A DNA stretch of 64,000 bases from Rhizophagus irregularis (GCF_026210795.1 NC_089434.1:3224001-3288000), one strand, 5' to 3'; positions 1 to 16,903 are shown, numbered from the stretch's first letter. The notes: generated by a model from the letters alone, not told the origin. Numbers and translations: made by a program.

Positions 1-633
1 CAGGCATGTACTTTATTCACATCCCAGGAGGTTACAGATTCCGTTGTTCGGTCCATGGGGTAATTGGAGTAGACGGTTTTTATCAAGTATTCTTTGGTAG
101 AACAAATTTTAATTTTGTTCTGAAAACATGTGTTCAAATTTAATAACAAAACTAGCCACCCACCGCACCACGGAAAAGGGTTGTGGTACGAGGTGATCAG
201 CCATCACGAGGATCAATTTTCTTTTTTATGCCATAAAACTTTTCAACCCGGCCGGCGTTAAGAATTTATTGTCGGGATCTAGTTTATTACTAATTTTTTT
301 TATATTTCTATGTATATTATTTTACATACACCCATTAATTATAATAGGCAAATAAACAGCCAAAAGTATATTCTATTAATACATGAATGATTAGAAGTAT
401 TTTATTAATTTTGCTTTAGCACGCGAAAATTCGTAGCTTTGTAATACAAGAGTCATGTGATTGAAGATCGCACCATTTTATGAAGCTGTGATCAAATAGT
501 TAATTTATTACATATAATTACAGAATATAAAGATAGATTTTCAAATCTATTTTAAAAAACAATTGCACCAGCAATTATTTTCATCATTATAATAATATGA
601 AATGTAAGAAATAATTTAAGAATATTTTTTAGA
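1..633. other. No gene recognised
   Basis: The first 240 bases are less A+T-rich than the rest, but I see no open frame or family motif in them. The remainder is A+T-rich and forms the 3' side of the anion transporter gene. A gene could enter from beyond the left edge, but nothing here proves it. Confidence 0.5.
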
Positions 634-3061
634 TCATTCAATATTCAATCCTACTCTATTGATATATTCAAGTGCATCAGGAATTCGCCTATTTAAAACA
701 AATAAAAATGTAAATAAAATTAAAATCCAAATTAACAATCGCTTTTAAAGTAAAAAAAAAATTCTTACTTAAAGAAATGATCACTCCCAACTCTATCCGT
801 TATTCCAGCACGTATAAATAACTTCCTTTGATTTTCACGCAATTTTACAAAAAATACATTAACTCCACGTTGATGATATGCTACAATAATTTCCAAAAGA
901 ATTTGCACAGCACTAAATAATTATAATTGATTGTGAATTTTTTTATTATTAAGTCAACGTAAATTCGTAATAAAAAAACTATATTAACTATATACATACC
1001 TAGCATCAATATCTTCCATTGTTTCTATATCAAATATTACATTCTCAATTGGAGACATCCGAGCTTCTTCAGAAGGATGAACACTCATATCACCGAATTC
1101 TTCCAGACGCCTTAACCGATCTTTAAGTTGACCAGTGTTGGCGAAGTACAAGGGTTCAGAAATTCTAACAACGAGCACTCCTTCAACATGTTCAGCTTGG
1201 TCAGGAAAATCTTTTATAGGTTTGAAACGGTTTGTATCACCTATCCTACCCTATAATTGCAAATACAATTGGTTTTTAATAAAAGGTAAGTAAAAAGAAA
1301 GAAACCCATTATTTAACTATAAGCACTTACTAATAATGTAATACGTGGATAAGTAGAATGTTTAACCACAAGTATTAACGATAAGGCAACTGAAATTAAT
1401 GTGCCATATTCAATAGAAATAAAAATAGTGGAGAAAAAGGTCAAAAAGAGTAAAGCAAAATCTTTCCATGCTTTAATCTTGTACATGAAATATAAATCAT
1501 GTGGAAGTTCTTCTAACAGGGATATAGCAGCAACTGTGACAATTGCTGCTAATACTGGTTTCGGCAGATAATAAAATGCACTAAGAAGGAAAAGTAAGCA
1601 TAAAAGTACAAGTGTAGCATTAATGAGCCCTGCTAATTGAGTCTTGGCACCAGCTCTATCATTAATACCACTCCTCGCCATACCACCATAAGCAGCGAAG
1701 CATTGGAAAAAACTTCCAACTAAATTTGCTGTACCCAAGGCAACTAGCTCACGGTTGGCACTAACAGCATAATTATGTTTTGTCGCATAAGTTTTTGTGA
1801 CTACAATAGATTCTACAAAACCGATAACAGATATCAAAGCAGCTGCTTCAAAACAATCCCTAAGATGAGAATGATTTGGAAAAGGGAGTTGGAAACTAGG
1901 GAATCCACCTCCTTTAATTGATCCAAGAATATCGACACCATCTTCATCCCAATTAAGAATATTACACAATATTGTAAATATAATAACACATATTAAAATT
2001 TCCGGTGCGAATTGCACTTGTGGCCATCGTTTGGACAATTTTTTTTTGATGAAGCCAGTTATTAAAAGAAAAGCAAGACTTGAGAATGAAACCATGGTAG
2101 TTAATATATGAGCATGATCAAGATGTGTAATAATATAGACAAAAGTTTCAACTGATGACGATGCGTGACCGATTCCATCCTTTGCAGCTGTCTCAGATAA
2201 CTTGAACATAACCAAAAGTTGTTCGATCATAATTACAATTGCCACAGCAGAAATAAATCCACGCAAAAGAGCACGAGACAATACAGAATCCAAGAATCCT
2301 AATCGAACTATACCAAGAATAAACGTCAAAATACCCACAAAAAATGTTATTAAACCTGCGATTAAAATAGCAGATACTTCGTCACCCTCTTTGTCCATAT
2401 ATCGTTGTTGTTGTACTACAGAAGAACCTATAAGCATAGATACAAGTGCTTCTGGTCCAATAACTAATTGTCTAGGTATATAATTAAATCAGTTAGAATA
2501 CAATAATGAGTAACTAATTTCAAATAATATAATATTTTACTTTGAAGTGCCAAGAAATGAATAAATGGCTCCAGGTATGACGACAGCATATAAACCATGA
2601 ACAGGTGGAAGCTTTGCCAACACAGAATATGACAAAGCAGAGGGCAACAAAATGGCTGTTACAGTTAAACCGGCTAAAAAGTCTTCAATGAATATTTGTA
2701 TAGAATAAGTTGGTAACCAACTGAAAACCGGAACATAATATCTAAGCCGAGTTTTGAAAGTTATCCATGAGTCACTATGTCTATTATTAGTTTGAGGAGC
2801 TAAATTTAAGAATTGTGAGAAAGTGATTTACTTGCAGAACGAATAAGAAGAGCTATTTTATGTTGAACGTAATACCTGATCCATCGGGTGCTGTAAGTGG
2901 AGTTACTTCCGTAAGTTGTTCTTCGTCAGTATCGTATTGACTACCTTATAATTTTATTCGTAAAATAAATAATTTAGACTCTTTTCGTACTTAGTGTAAG
3001 ATAGAAGCGAATTCATACCAAACTCAGTAGGTGTCGACGATTCGCGCGGCGAATGCGACAT
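634..3061 (-). CDS. SulP/SLC26-family anion (sulfate) transporter with STAS domain
   Basis: Predicted plasma- or vacuolar-membrane secondary transporter of sulfate-type anions. Seven exons join into about 675 residues. The start is the ATG at 3061 (MSHSPRESS). Exon 1 ends near 3021, exon 2 is about 2945-2876, exon 3 about 2801-2541, and exon 4 about 2474-1330 carries most membrane segments. The remaining exons give the cytosolic C-terminal STAS domain and stop at 634. The SulP signature is visible around LPPVHGLYAVVIPGA and RQLVIGPEAL, followed by the pore-type stretch GSFFQCFAAYGGMARS. The STAS domain reads VEGVLVVRISEPLYFANTGQ and then VIFDIETMEDIDAS. Introns are short and GT-AG. Fungal relatives include the YPR003C type of uncharacterised SulP proteins; the exact substrate is not shown by sequence. 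All exons stay in frame, so the gene looks functional. Confidence 0.92.
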
Positions 3062-3708
3062 TTTCTTTAAGAAATCCTTTGTTAAGAGTAATCCGATAGA
3101 AACAAATGAAAGCTTAATTTTTTTTTTTTTTTAAGGGAAATTTCTTGGCAAATATTAAGATATCGAAAATATTAAAAATATTGTTGGCTGAAATTTTGCG
3201 TCGAATAACATTTTTCAATCAACAACAGCGGATAATTCTAGGCTCGCGTAACAAACAAATCAAAGGATTTTCAATATCAGATATGCCAACTTATGTATGA
3301 GAGTATGACTCAGCCTTTTTACTAATAGGCTCAACTTTTTTAGCCTCAACTTTCTCACGGAGCCTGGATAACGAATTATAGTAATTGTCCTACGGTAGTT
3401 AGTAAGTACATGTGATAATTAGATTAAACAGATCTTTGATCTTTAATGGCAAAATTAGATTTTTTAGCAATGTTTTTAAAGACACGAAATAAAGCGCGAA
3501 ATTAAGTATTAATATAAATTTATTTGGCTTATTTTAGTTAACAATTTGTGCGGGTTCGTAAAATTTTATTACGAAACACTCATGAGCATTTACATATAGA
3601 AAAATTATGAAGGAAAATATAACGATATCCAACTTTCCCACCCAATTACATTAAAGAAATAAAAAACCAATTTATATAAAATGTTCCTCCATTAAAAGAA
3701 AAAAAAAA
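3062..3708. other. Intergenic: transporter promoter and 3' flank of histone H3
   Basis: The part near 3062 should hold the transporter promoter. The part near 3708 is the H3 3' flank. A motif AAAGCGCGAAA-like at about 3492 recurs upstream of H4 near 4720. No further gene is seen. Confidence 0.4.
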
Positions 3709-5429
<1,721 letters not shown>

Positions 5430-6094
5430 ACCGTTTCAACCTATTCAACCCTATCGGAAACAAGAAACTTTTTATTATTGCGAGCCTCATTATTTCATAT
5501 TCATAAAAAAATATTTTTTTTTTTCTTCTATAATGCTGGACTTTGATGTTATATTTTATTAATAAAATGATGGATCAACTATTATAATAATTACTCAATA
5601 AAAATCTAATTATATTTTAATCTTGGCAATGATTTTCATTATCTGTTATATGTAAATTATAAAATCAAAACTTTTTATTTTCATCTTTTTATCAATATAT
5701 AAAAAATATGGTACTTAAGTTAGCATACACTTTTAAATCGTTTACAAGATGAAATCTGAACTTAAATATTAACATCATCTTCTGTCTTGTTGCGAAAAAC
5801 CAATTAGACTTCAACTTGTGAGGTGGATCCTCAAGTATTAGAAAAACTTCGTAAATTCAGATTTTCGAAAAGTTCGAAAGGAAGTGCCGCATTTGTTTGT
5901 AAGTTTTCAAATTAGTACAATAACAAAAAAAGCTATAATATATACCGGCTAGCTAGTTTAAACCGAGCTTCGGGGTAACATGAAAAATGTATAGAAATGT
6001 TCGTGAAAAGCGAAATTTATATAGAAAACTAATTATTTAAATTATTACCGTTCAATTCAATAAAGTGAAAATCGACAGGGAAAAATTACTGGTC
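5430..6094. other. Intergenic, no gene recognised
   Basis: This holds the 3' flank of H4 (AATAAA-like runs near 5560-5600) and the leader of the next gene. Nothing else is recognisable. Confidence 0.4.
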
Positions 6095-6792
6095 ATGGAA
6101 GATGAACAATATGATAATATATCATTAGAAGAACTTATTGAAGGTAATTATTAAGAATGCATTCTTTTTCATTGAAACTTTTTTTTAATCTTGTGTATTC
6201 AAAAACACGTAAGAGTTACCCGAAAATTCTCCGCGGTATATCGTATTAAGTTATGAAGTAAGAATAATAGATTTCATTAAAAAAAAAATGAACTTGATTT
6301 TATCTAACTTTGTATATAACTCTTTGAATTAGTTATTACATGATGACGGACGCAAATCATACCCTTTAATTTTGATTTATTATTCACCAGTTACTACAAA
6401 TCCCGAGACGAATATGCTGGTAAATCATCTCAATTCATCTTTGAAATCTCCTTTGGCGTTAATATTTTATTTATTTATTTATTTATTTATACAGTATGCA
6501 AGCGCGAAAACTTATTTTCAACAAAAAGCAGATTTAAATAAGGTATAATAAACTTTTCCTATAACCATTTAATGAACCTAATGATAGGGAAATTGATATC
6601 CCAATTTCATTAAAAAATATTTATAAATATTGTTTTCTATTAGGTATTTGATATTCGAGATACTGAAACACTAACGGATGAATGGTTAAAAGTGAGTTTA
6701 ATTTATTAAAATTATTTTAAACAATTTACATCTATACACGTTCACTTATTTTTTTAATTAATTTAAATCAATAGTCAAAATTGCTTCCTTAA
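6095..6792 (+). CDS. Very small five-exon hypothetical protein
   Basis: Five tiny exons with clean GT-AG junctions keep one reading frame: 6095-6143, 6391-6419, 6495-6542, 6644-6691 and 6775-6792. The product is about 63 residues: MEDEQYDNISLEELIE, then VTTNPETNML, YASAKTYFQQKADLNK, VFDIRDTETLTDEWLK and SKLLP. It is acidic at the N-terminus and probably helical; there is no signal peptide or membrane segment. I do not recognise the family. The support is that four consecutive introns, each removed in frame, leave a plausible protein. It could be a conserved small subunit of a larger complex, but I cannot name one. Confidence 0.55.
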
Positions 6793-7359
6793 GATATTTT
6801 TAAAATTATTCTATATAATAAAAAGATTTGAAAATATGAAAGATTTATTTGTAATACAAATGGCAAAGCCACATTATTACATTATTTATATTAATTATTA
6901 ATTAATTAATTCAATTTGACATTTTTGGCATCAAATCATTTTAGTAAACCTGAAATTTTTTTTTTTTGTTACGCATCTATGATGTCATAAAAATTTTTTC
7001 CACACATCCTATAACAGTACATCAAATATAAAGAAATTTATTTCTTTTCTGTACAAAATTACAATATGTAAAAAACAAAATGTTAATAAATAAAACATAT
7101 ACGTTTATATTAAAACTGTTAATATTAACTAAATTGAACTAATGTTTAAAAACCCCAATCACTTTTGATTACGTATTGCTCTTTTTTCTCTTTTTTTGAT
7201 CGAAAAAATAAATCTTCTTCCCCAATATAATTTTTCTTTGAATCCCTCTTTTCACCTTACAATACGATCATTCTCAAGTTAAATATCATCATATTAACCC
7301 AAGAATTATTAATTCCTAACATATCAATGTTTTTTTTTATCACAAACTTTCAGAAAATC
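6793..7359. other. Convergent 3' flanks, no gene recognised
   Basis: A+T-rich space between two convergent genes. It contains runs of T and A and probable polyadenylation signals, with no coding signal. Confidence 0.4.
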
Positions 7360-8225
7360 TTAGGATTCATTGATGAGTGCGACAATCATCCTAAATTATT
7401 TGGTTTTTTTTAGGGGGAAAAAAAAAACGAATTAATTAATTTTTTTGCTCATGATAAGTCCTCTTTTCACGCTTGTACATACCTATACAGATAATAAAAG
7501 AAACTAATAAGATAAAATCCAAGTTTAGCAAAACATTCTTTTTTATGTTGTCCTAAAGTTCTAAAAATTTCCGTAGCATCATACATATGTTTATTACTTG
7601 TTACTCTAAAATAAAAATTTTCCAATTAAAAAGATAATTATTAGAATGATAAATGTATATATAATGATAAAAGAACAAAAAAATTTTATAATTTACTTGT
7701 TAACATTATAAGCAACTAATGGCGCATTGATGGTTAATGCGATCCAACTTCCATTAATTAAAAATATAAAAGCAAGGAAAGCATGAGCCATCATTTCTGG
7801 AAGTACAAACTATAAATATAAATATATATATATATATAGAATATATTAAACATAATCATGTATTAATATTTGTAACTTTTAAGGGATTTCAAATTAATTT
7901 AATCATATTGTAACTTACCTGATTCAATTTATTACAAAGATCAATAGGATTAATATAATCACATTCAAGATCCGAAAACATAATTGTCTAATAAAATTAA
8001 ATGATAATATTATGTTATGGATAAAAACTAACTTTAAATACGTTCTTCTTTGATAAGCATTTAATCGAAAAAAATCCATTTCATTTTATTCATAAATCTT
8101 ATAAATAATAATTCACGAAATAATTAAATTTTCATATAAAAAAAGGATACAAAGAAAACCATCGTAAATAGTAGAACTGCGGCCATAATGACAGCAAAAA
8201 GGAAAAGTAACGCTTCGCTCGGCAT
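7360..8225 (-). CDS. Cornichon/Erv14-family COPII cargo receptor
   Basis: Membrane protein that helps load cargo into COPII vesicles at the endoplasmic reticulum. Start ATG at 8225 gives MPSEALLFLFAVIMAAVLLF (first membrane segment). Further exons read TIMFSDLECDYINPIDLCNK, then FVLPEMMAHAFLAFIFLING and NAPLVAYNVNK. The next exon carries YDATEIFRTLGQHKKECFAK and LGFYLISFFYYLY. A last short exon gives RMIVALINES and TAA at 7360. The D-L-E-x-D-Y-I-N-P and A-T-E-I-F-R-T-L motifs are diagnostic. The length of about 135-140 residues with three membrane segments matches Erv14. It lies head to head with moaE, about 380 bp apart. Confidence 0.93.
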
Positions 8226-8607
8226 GTTGAATATCGTTAATTTTTTTTCTTTTTTTTTTTTATTAATTTTGTTTTATTTTTTTTTTAAAAAAGGGCAAGT
8301 TTTATTCCCTTTCAATTTTTAAACAAATTTTAATAATATTCAAAAAAAAAAAATTCGGTTTTTTGAAATCTGAGAATAAAAGAAAAAAAAAAAACCTTTC
8401 AACTTTAAATTTTTTCAAAAAGGAAAATTGTATTATTTATTAGATTGTGAAACTTTGCAGATTGTGAAACCTTACATAATGCAATTTCGATGATTTTTCT
8501 TATTTAGGAATCGAGCATCTTGCCCAATAAATTTTTTTTTTTTTTTTTTTGGTGGATTAGATAGATAATCCTATCCTATCCTACTTATAATTACTTTTTT
8601 TGAGAAA
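8226..8607. promoter_or_regulatory. Divergent promoter region, cornichon and MoaE genes
   Basis: A 382-base gap between two divergent start codons, rich in A and T homopolymers (for example about 24 T near 8530-8553). A direct repeat of ATTGTGAAAC lies near 8445-8470. No defined factor site is certain. Confidence 0.4.
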
Positions 8608-9125
8608 ATGTCAAACTTTGATAAAGATTTTGTAAAATTGACTTCAGAAAATCTCATACTTCAAGATATTATAAATTTAGTAAAGGATGATGGAGCTGGA
8701 GCAATTACAACATTCAATGGCACGACCCGTAACACTTTCAAAGGTGTGTCTTCTTTATCTACTGGTTTTCATATTTTGATAATCTAATTCTTATTTATTT
8801 ATTCGTCGATACAGGTAAAACTGTTATTCAATTGGAATATGAATCTTATTCTCCTATGGCAGAAAAAGTTTTATCTGACCTAATTCATGAAGCAAGAACA
8901 AAATGGGAACTTACAAAAACTGCGATATATCATCGTACAGGAATTGTACCGGTTGGAGAAACTAGTGTAATAATAGCAGTATCAAGTGTTCATCGTCAAG
9001 AATCACTTCATGCTGTAGAATGGCTAATTAATCAATTAAAAGAAAAAGCTCCAATATGGAAAAAAGAAGTCTATAGTGATGGAAGCGTTTGGAAAGAAAA
9101 TGCTGAAAGCAGACAAAAAGTTTAA
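8608..9125 (+). CDS. Molybdopterin synthase catalytic (large) subunit, MoaE/MOCS2B
   Basis: Cytosolic enzyme subunit that transfers sulfur from the thiocarboxylated small subunit (MoaD/MOCS2A) to precursor Z, making molybdopterin for molybdenum-cofactor enzymes. Two exons (8608-8743 and 8815-9125) give about 148 residues. Key motifs are GAGAITTFNGTTRN near the N-terminus, LEYESYSPMAEK, IYHRTGIVPVGETSV, VSSVHRQESLHAVEWLI, and the active-site region APIWKKEVYSDGSVWKEN. Lys in the IWKKE motif is the family's catalytic lysine. Length and motifs match MOCS2B. The gene looks intact. Confidence 0.95.
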
Positions 9126-9460
9126 TTAATTCAACGATTATATATCTCATATTTATTTCAACTAAGAAAGAAAAATATCAAATAATAATAAGAGAAGATT
9201 TACATAAAATAATAAATAATAATCAATTCATTGTATAATATTTAATATTTGAAAAAATGTGAAAATGTAAAACAAAAATAAATTCCCTAAAACCTAGTAT
9301 AACGCCAAAAAAAGAAATTGCTAATATATATATACACATTGCATATGATCTTTCCTTTGAAGAAAAAAATGTACTGTATTCACCAGGAATTGTACATCAC
9401 TTTAATAAAAAGAAATAATATCTATATTTATCTATGTTTTGACTGACAAAGTTATTAACT
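9126..9460. other. Convergent 3' flanks, no gene recognised
   Basis: A+T-rich space between the ends of the moaE-like gene and the kinase gene. Only poly(A)-signal-like runs are visible. Confidence 0.4.
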
Positions 9461-11458
9461 TTATCTTATTGTATTAAGATTAGGTCCGTCCATAGACCAA
9501 AATGAAGTAAGAGTTGCGATATCATCATCTGGTATAATAACGCTAAGTGGATTTTCCAAAGCTTTCGAATTTACTGATACACTATCATCAGATTTAACTG
9601 AACGAGCTGATTCATAAAATTGTGATGGGCTCATAGGACTACGTTGTGGTGGTTTTACAGTAGATTGAGAGTTGCTGTATGATGAATTTTGAGATGGTCT
9701 CGAATAATTAGATGGTTTGGGAGAATTACTGTTATATTTTCTTTGTGAAACTTTTCCACTTGTACGTTGAGAAGTTTTAGATGGAACAGGCCTTGAATTC
9801 GATGTATCTTGAGGTTTATTATTATAAGTAGCACGTGATTGTTTTGAAGTATATGTACTTTGAGAAATCTTAGACTCGAGTGTTTCTCGAGATGATCTTA
9901 ATTTTAATTTTGAACTATTTAATGTTCCCCGAGGAGATTGTGTAGAAATTTCTTGAGTTAAGGGAGGTCGTAGATAATTATTATTATTTTCTTCAACTGA
10001 AGAATTTTGTAAATTAGGCTTGCGTAATTCAGGAAACTCCAATAAACGACTGTAATAAACTGCTTCAGGATGTGTAAGATTACTTGAAGAACCATTGAAC
10101 AATATTGTTGAACCACCTTTCCGTAAATATTCATCTAGTGAATCATTCACCAACCAGTGGTAAACAGTTTTTAATACTTCAGGTGCATTAGGACGATTAT
10201 TTGGATTAGCATCCCAACAACTTTTCATAAGTTCAGAATAAAAAGAAGGTGTTCCAGGTGGAACAGGTGGTCTTTTCCCCTCACATATATCTTTTGCCAT
10301 ATTAACATCATGAGCTGTACCAGCGTATGGTCTAATACCAGAACATATTTCCCACATTATAATAGCAAAACTATAAATGTCTACTTTCTTTGAATATTCT
10401 GCTCCTCTAAGAAGTTCTGGAGCAACGTAAGGAAGTACTCCATATAATCCCCCTTTCTTACGTGTCATTCGATTAGCTGGTCCACAAAGTCCAACGTCCC
10501 CAATAACGAAATGTGATTGATCAATATTCATTACATTACCACTATGTAAATCTCCATGAATGAGATCTCTCTTATGCATTTCAGCAAGACCACGAGCTAT
10601 TTGTTTAAGAATTCGAATTTTATCTTTCCAACTTGATATACGATTGCGTTGAAGATGCATCCTTAAATCTCCAAATGATGCATATTGAATTACCATCATA
10701 AATTCTCCATTTTGTAATTGTGTAATACCATAACAATGCAAAAATTGTGGTTGAGAAAATAGACACCAATGCATTTTGATCTTTTTTTTTTTTTTTTTTT
10801 TTAAACAATCAAATAAAAATAAAATAAAAATTTTAATGAAATTTTTTAGTTATTAAAAATAATAATAATAATAAAAAAAAAATACTAGATTAAATTAAAT
10901 TAAAAAAATTACCTCATTTAAAAAATCGTTACTAAAATCTTGTGAACCATCCAAACATTTCAATGCAACAGTCTGACCGGATTTACTCCACATAGCTTCA
11001 TAAATTGCAGAATACCCACCACGAGCAATAGGTTTACAATTTACAAATTCATCAAATGGAATCCAAACTAAATTATGAGCTGGATATGGAAATTCCAACC
11101 GAATTTCTTGAATAAGATCATCTATTGGTTTATGTCCACTACGCCAATCTCTACGTTGTCCTGAACTTGAACGATTTGCGGTTGACGGTATAAGTGGTGG
11201 AACAAGTTTATTTGCATCAATGTTATTATCATTAACATTGTTATTTACGTTGTTATTATAGTTGTTATTAACATTGTTATTATTAAATGTATTATTAATA
11301 TTATAATAGTTCGTTATATCTATTGTACTATTATCAGACGCCGTAACACTTGGAATAGCCTTGTCACTCTGTCGTTTTAAGGATCTTGTTCTACGTCTAG
11401 TTTTTTTACGTTTTTTAAGGAAGACTCTAAGAAATATTCTCCTTAAACGAATAAACAT
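9461..11458 (-). CDS. TKL-like protein kinase of the expanded glomeromycotinan type
   Basis: Predicted cytosolic kinase in two exons, 11458-10913 and 10781-9461. Joining them gives LNE-IKMHW across the junction and a product of about 620 residues. The first ~110 residues are basic and then Asn-rich. The kinase domain has the glycine loop IARGGYSAIYEA, the ATP lysine in VALKCL, the catalytic loop LIHGDLHSGNVM, the metal site as IGDVGLCGP (DVG instead of DFG), and APE in LPYVAPELL. The later motifs DIYSFAIIMWEICSGIRPY and NRPNAPEVL are typical of Rhizophagus kinases. The tail after about residue 400 is Ser/Thr/Gln-rich and low complexity. The intron acceptor sits after a run of about 20 A on the sense strand. 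Catalytic Lys and Asp are present, so activity is plausible; the substrate is unknown. Confidence 0.9.
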
Positions 11459-12622
11459 AATTTTTATTTAAAAAAAAAGGACGAAAAAACCATTTGATAA
11501 AGTTAACATTTTAAATAAATAATATAGTAATACAAAAATTTTTTTTTAAAAAAACCGGATTTTAACGGAAGAAACCCCCCAAAATTTTTTTATGGTTAGT
11601 TTTTCATTTATAAAATAATGGTGGGATTTATGCAATCAAATTACGTAATAATATAACCAAAATTTTTTTTTTTACTTACCGAATAATCGAGTTAGATGGA
11701 GTCATTGAAAAATTATAATCACTCAAGAAATTGAAATTGGAATATGAGAATAAGATTTTTTTTTTAAAAAAAAAAAAAAAAAGGAAGAAAAAAAAAACTA
11801 AAAAAATTTAAAAATAAATTAAATAATTAAATAAATAACCATCTCACAACATGAAACTGAAAGGGTTAATAGAAACAAACTTTGCATAATGCATTGTATC
11901 GGATTCTCCGTTTTTCACTGGTTCTTTTAGATGGTTGGTGAACATTTTCATCAGCCAAGATAAAGTTTAGCCTTTTTAACAACATGCCGTCATCTTCCAT
12001 TTTTTTACAATGAACTTAAACCCAATTTGTTATATAAAAAAATATTTAATTAACGCTTATCATGCACATTATTCGCATGTGTACAAAACACTGTATTCTC
12101 GTAAAATCGAGTACATATAACAAGTAATCTGTAATTTTGTATAAACAATGTTCTATTATGAAAACTATAAGTCCAAAAAGGAAAAGCCACATATAATTAT
12201 TTCTCAATCTCACCGCTAATTTGGATATGCACATTATTTGTTTACTATTTATTTACTCAAAAGGATCTTGAAGAAAAAATAATTGAACTATTTTAAACTT
12301 AATAACCTGTATTAGATATTCTTAATTGTAGCTATAAATAGTTACAAAAATATTTATGGATTGAAAATCAATTGCCATATCTAGTCATCAATTTTAATTA
12401 CTTTCATTACAAACAAACACAGAGTTAGAATAATGTATTACATAATGGTTTGATCTAACCTAACCCTATAGATAATCTTATAAAAAGTAATATTGTTTTC
12501 TTATACTTTTTTGCCGTATTAAGAAATTAAAGGATTATGATACAAGGGGCATCTTAAATTACTCAATTAGTATCTTTAAAGTTTTCATTTAGATGACCCA
12601 AATTAGAGGGTAGACAGATTAA
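11459..12622. other. Intergenic, kinase promoter side and DDX41 3' side
   Basis: A+T-rich with long A and T homopolymers near 11755-11800. I found no coding exon or RNA gene in this stretch. Confidence 0.4.
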
Positions 12623-15270
<2,648 letters not shown>

Positions 15271-16209
15271 TGAATTTTTGTAAAAATAAGATTGATCTAC
15301 TGTATATGGAGTATATGGAGTAAAAAATTTTAACAATCACGTGATATATAGAAGATCACGATGTACGACAAACCTTTAAATTTATGATCTAACCTTTTGA
15401 AAGTTACTAAGGATTAACAGAGTATATCTGGATCGATTAAAATACACTAACTGCTAATGTAAAATAAGCTATCAATCATGAAACTAAAAATTTATTTGAT
15501 AATATAAAGAGATCTACTTGTCGCGTATATGGGCAATGAATGGATCATCAATTATAAATTTATAACAAGCAGAGATTAAAGAATCTCGTAAGCATGCATT
15601 ATGGTTTCCGGATATACAGTACATGGCAATATCGATTACCATTCTTATCACAAACGATACAAATGATTTCCTTTGAAAATTTTTTCATAAATAACAGGTT
15701 TTCATTTTATGAGAGAATCTGTTCCCGTTTCTCCTATCTCTAGTAAAATTTAAAATTAGAAAATATATTAAATTTACATATTTTAACCAGTAATTAAACA
15801 TTTAATAAATTATATTTATTACCTCTTTCCTTCTTCTGCATGAGGACTTTGTTTAATATTATAAATTCTAATTAGACTCGTCTTCCATTATTGATATATT
15901 ATATATTATAAATGTCAGAGGAAAATCTATAAATTTGTGATAACGAATTAATACTCGTGAAAATTGATTAAAAGGGTCCAGATTAGGAATAGTTGATTCA
16001 ATCAAATTGCAAATTTTGTTGTGAAAATAACTTTGTATCTAAGATTAGTCAGATATTAAGATATCAAAGATATTAAACATATAATTCCGATAACTCCGAT
16101 ACATATGTTTAACTCATTTTAAAATGAAGAGCATCCAAACCAAAGCTTTGACGTTAAGAACAATTCCAATGATCTCAGTATAAAGTATTAAAGTATTATT
16201 CTCCAGTGT
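15271..16209. other. DDX41 promoter side, then intergenic
   Basis: The first ~200 bases hold the DDX41 leader and promoter. The rest is A+T-rich with no recognised gene or RNA. Confidence 0.4.
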
Positions 16210-16217
16210 AATAAGAC

Positions 16218-16413
16218 TAAGGTTGGTTGCCGTAAGTAACGATTATTATTATCGAATTACAACCTTTAGCGGTTGTAATATTATAAACGTAAGTTGTAAA
16301 TTGGCTGTAAATACTACACTATTGTGGTTAGCTAAAAGATGGTAATTTTGATATTACAACCATTATATTTACTTGACTTTTAGACTTACAACTATTTACG
16401 GAGACCAACACTA
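16218..16413. mobile_element. hAT-like miniature inverted-repeat element (196 bp)
   Basis: The ends are inverted repeats: TAAGGTTGGTTGCCGTAA on the left against TAGTGTTGGTCTCCGTAA read from the right end. An exact 8-base duplication AATAAGAC flanks it (16210-16217 and 16414-16421), the size made by hAT transposases. No coding capacity. The left end matches that of the element at 33441. Confidence 0.85.
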
Positions 16414-16504
16414 AATAAGACATTTTTTTTAATAAGACATAAGACTTATTTTTAATTAAAAAGAATTTTTTTTTCCTCCTAAAAATTATTTGTTGTCCCA
16501 TCGG

Positions 16505-16903
16505 TATTATGTATACCGATGGATTTTTTTGTAAATTACTCCACCGGCATAAAAAAAGTGGAAATCCATCAGTGTATACGTCATACAAGCCTGTTATTGC
16601 ACCCCGGTTTTGTGGGCGCGGTTTTTGGTGGGGTGTGATGTTTTATGCAGTGACAAATAAAGATCAGGCCGCTAAAAAAAACTAAGTCCCTCAGATACTT
16701 AATGTTTTTGAACTCGTGGCTGCACGTGATCAGGTGACAGTTAAATGTCACTTGTTCCTTATATGGTGAAGATCGACACAAACCGCGCCCACAAAACCGG
16801 AGTGCCCTGTTATTCCATGGATATCTATTAAATACTCCATATACACCGATGCTCTTCGGGGGACCCCCCAAGTTATTCATTGATACTCATGGAATAACAA
16901 GTA
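16505..16903. repeat. Palindromic host repeat around a miniature element
   Basis: Imperfect inverted pieces surround 16599-16805. GTATACC..GATGGATTT near 16514 faces AAATCCATC..GTATAC near 16562, and TGTTATTCCATG (16808) faces CATGGAATAACA (about 16892). This suggests that the miniature element landed in an older inverted-repeat element. Boundaries are approximate. Confidence 0.5.
16599..16805. mobile_element. Mutator-type miniature element (207 bp)
   Basis: Inverted ends of 26 bases differ at one site; they begin GCACCCCGGTTTTGTGGGCG (left) and GCACTCCGGTTTTGTGGGCG (right, reversed). A perfect 9-base duplication CCTGTTATT lies at 16590-16598 and 16806-16814, as made by Mutator-like transposases. 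It is G+C-richer than its surroundings and carries no gene. The near-identical ends suggest a fairly recent insertion. Confidence 0.88.

Noticed and set aside
12440-12475. Telomere-like CTAACCTAACCCTA
   Set aside because: Only two partial units in unique intergenic sequence; no array.
15271-15336. Upstream in-frame ATG of the DDX41 gene
   Set aside because: It adds MLKFFTPYTPYTVDQ.., which is unlike the family start. The ATG at 15270 is followed directly by the basic and acidic N-terminus typical of DDX41.
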